Translations under genes and position numbers: made by a program
The notes under the pieces: generated by a model
Databases searched by the model: none
Told to the model about the DNA's origin: nothing
What the model saw: only the letters and a program-made list of their open reading frames with translations
Assembly: GCA_905215125.1 (NCBI GenBank)
Contig: CAJMOV010000130.1
Coordinates: forward strand, 1 to 5,976
Direction: 5' to 3'
DNA from: an uncultured bacterium
GTDB taxonomy: Bacteria > Bacillota > Clostridia > Oscillospirales > Butyricicoccaceae
DNA: 5,976 bases
Part shown: one piece after another, positions 5,403 through 5,976 of the stretch
How the letters are laid out: every line of letters begins with the position of its first letter
Numbering within the stretch: position 1 is the first letter of the stretch

Positions 5403-5976
5403 ATGATTGATAAAAATGCCAGCACCCCCATGTATGAACAAATCGCCGCTGTCCTGCGCGATGAAATTTTACAGAAAAAATACGGCGAGCGCGGGTGCAT
5501 CGGAACCCACACGCAGCTGACCGAGCGCTTTGGCGTCAGCTTAATAACCGTGCGCAAGGCGGTGCAGCTCTTGCAGGAGGAAAACCTTGTCGACATCAAG
5601 CAGGGCAAGGGTACCTTTGTCCGCGGCACCCTTTTGCAGGACGATCTATCCCGTCTGACCGGGGCCAGCAACATCCTGATGGCCAGCAAGCTGCCCGCCC
5701 GTATCTCCGTGCCGGTTTTTGAAATGATAGACACCCCCCGCACCCTGGACGCCGACCTGCGTGCCGGGCTGGGCAAGCGGTGCCTGCATATCGTGCGGGT
5801 GCATATTGTCGACAGCGTCGGTCTTTCCCATGCAGAAATCTACCTGCCCCAGGAGTACGGCCGTTCCGTTACCAAGGCCGATGTGGAAAGCCTGACAATT
5901 TATCAAATTTATCAGGATAAGCTGCACGTCCCCCTTGGCATCGGACGGCAGAATATCCGGGCTGGCAGGGCTTCGT
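5403..5976 (+). CDS. GntR-family transcriptional regulator, HutC/UTRA type (C-terminus cut by window edge)
   Basis: A DNA-binding regulator with 191 visible residues and no stop before the window end; family members usually have about 235-250. An N-terminal winged helix spans about 9-74: PMYEQIAAVLRDEI (9-22), helix-turn-helix LTERFGVSLITVRKAVQLL (39-57) and wing GKGTFV (68-73). From about 80 a UTRA ligand-binding domain follows, with CLHIVRVHIVD (127-137) and HAEIYLPQEYG (143-153), as in HutC-subfamily proteins. The usual LPSE-R and VS-R residues of the DNA-binding domain read IGTHT (33-37) and VSL (45-47), so two commonly conserved arginines are missing while Arg51 remains. Its promoter and the transporter promoter diverge from a shared 372-bp region, so it probably represses the transporter and itself and releases DNA when the imported compound or a metabolite binds. 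The effector is unknown. Confidence 0.92.
   Translation, partial: MIDKNASTPMYEQIAAVLRDEILQKKYGERGCIGTHTQLTERFGVSLITVRKAVQLLQEENLVDIKQGKGTFVRGTLLQDDLSRLTGASNILMASKLPARISVPVFEMIDTPRTLDADLRAGLGKRCLHIVRVHIVDSVGLSHAEIYLPQEYGRSVTKADVESLTIYQIYQDKLHVPLGIGRQNIRAGRAS

Overview
The window carries most of one transport locus and its likely regulator. On the minus strand, reading right to left, are a lipoprotein substrate-binding protein of the peptide/nickel family (SBP_bac_5), two permeases (OppB/DppB-type and OppC/DppC-type) and two ATPases (OppD/DppD-type and OppF/DppF-type). This is the classical A-B-C-D-F order of an oligopeptide/dipeptide ABC importer. The last gene leaves the window at position 1, so only its first 191 residues are visible. 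On the plus strand, divergent from the transporter, is a GntR-family repressor with a HutC-type (UTRA) effector domain. It leaves the window at position 5976 after 191 residues.

Layout: 1-573 OppF-type ATPase (C-terminus missing); 570-1544 OppD-type ATPase; 1555-2415 OppC-type permease; 2408-3367 OppB-type permease; 3368-3473 a spacer with two hairpins; 3474-5030 binding protein; 5031-5402 an AT-rich divergent promoter region; 5403-5976 regulator. The four membrane and ATPase genes are tightly coupled (8-bp overlap, 10-bp gap, 4-bp overlap). The only real gap in the operon is the hairpin-bearing spacer after the binding-protein gene, which fits higher expression of the binding protein.

Organism: the coding DNA is GC-rich with AT-rich intergenic DNA, the Shine-Dalgarno sequences are strong and purine-rich (GGAGG type), and the promoters are sigma-A-like with an extended -10. 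With the lipoprotein binding protein, this points to a Firmicute, probably a GC-rich member of the Clostridia. This is an inference from style and not a species call.

How it works together (family knowledge plus inference): the lipid-anchored binding protein captures a peptide-like ligand outside the cell, the OppB/OppC pair forms the channel, and OppD/OppF power uptake. The UTRA regulator probably senses the imported compound or a product of it and controls both divergent promoters. The substrate cannot be read from the sequence. I see no sign of a wholly new system. The less ordinary points are the operator-like sequences between the promoters, the altered DNA-recognition residues of the regulator, the degenerate signature motif in the OppF-type ATPase and the cysteine cluster in the OppD-type ATPase.
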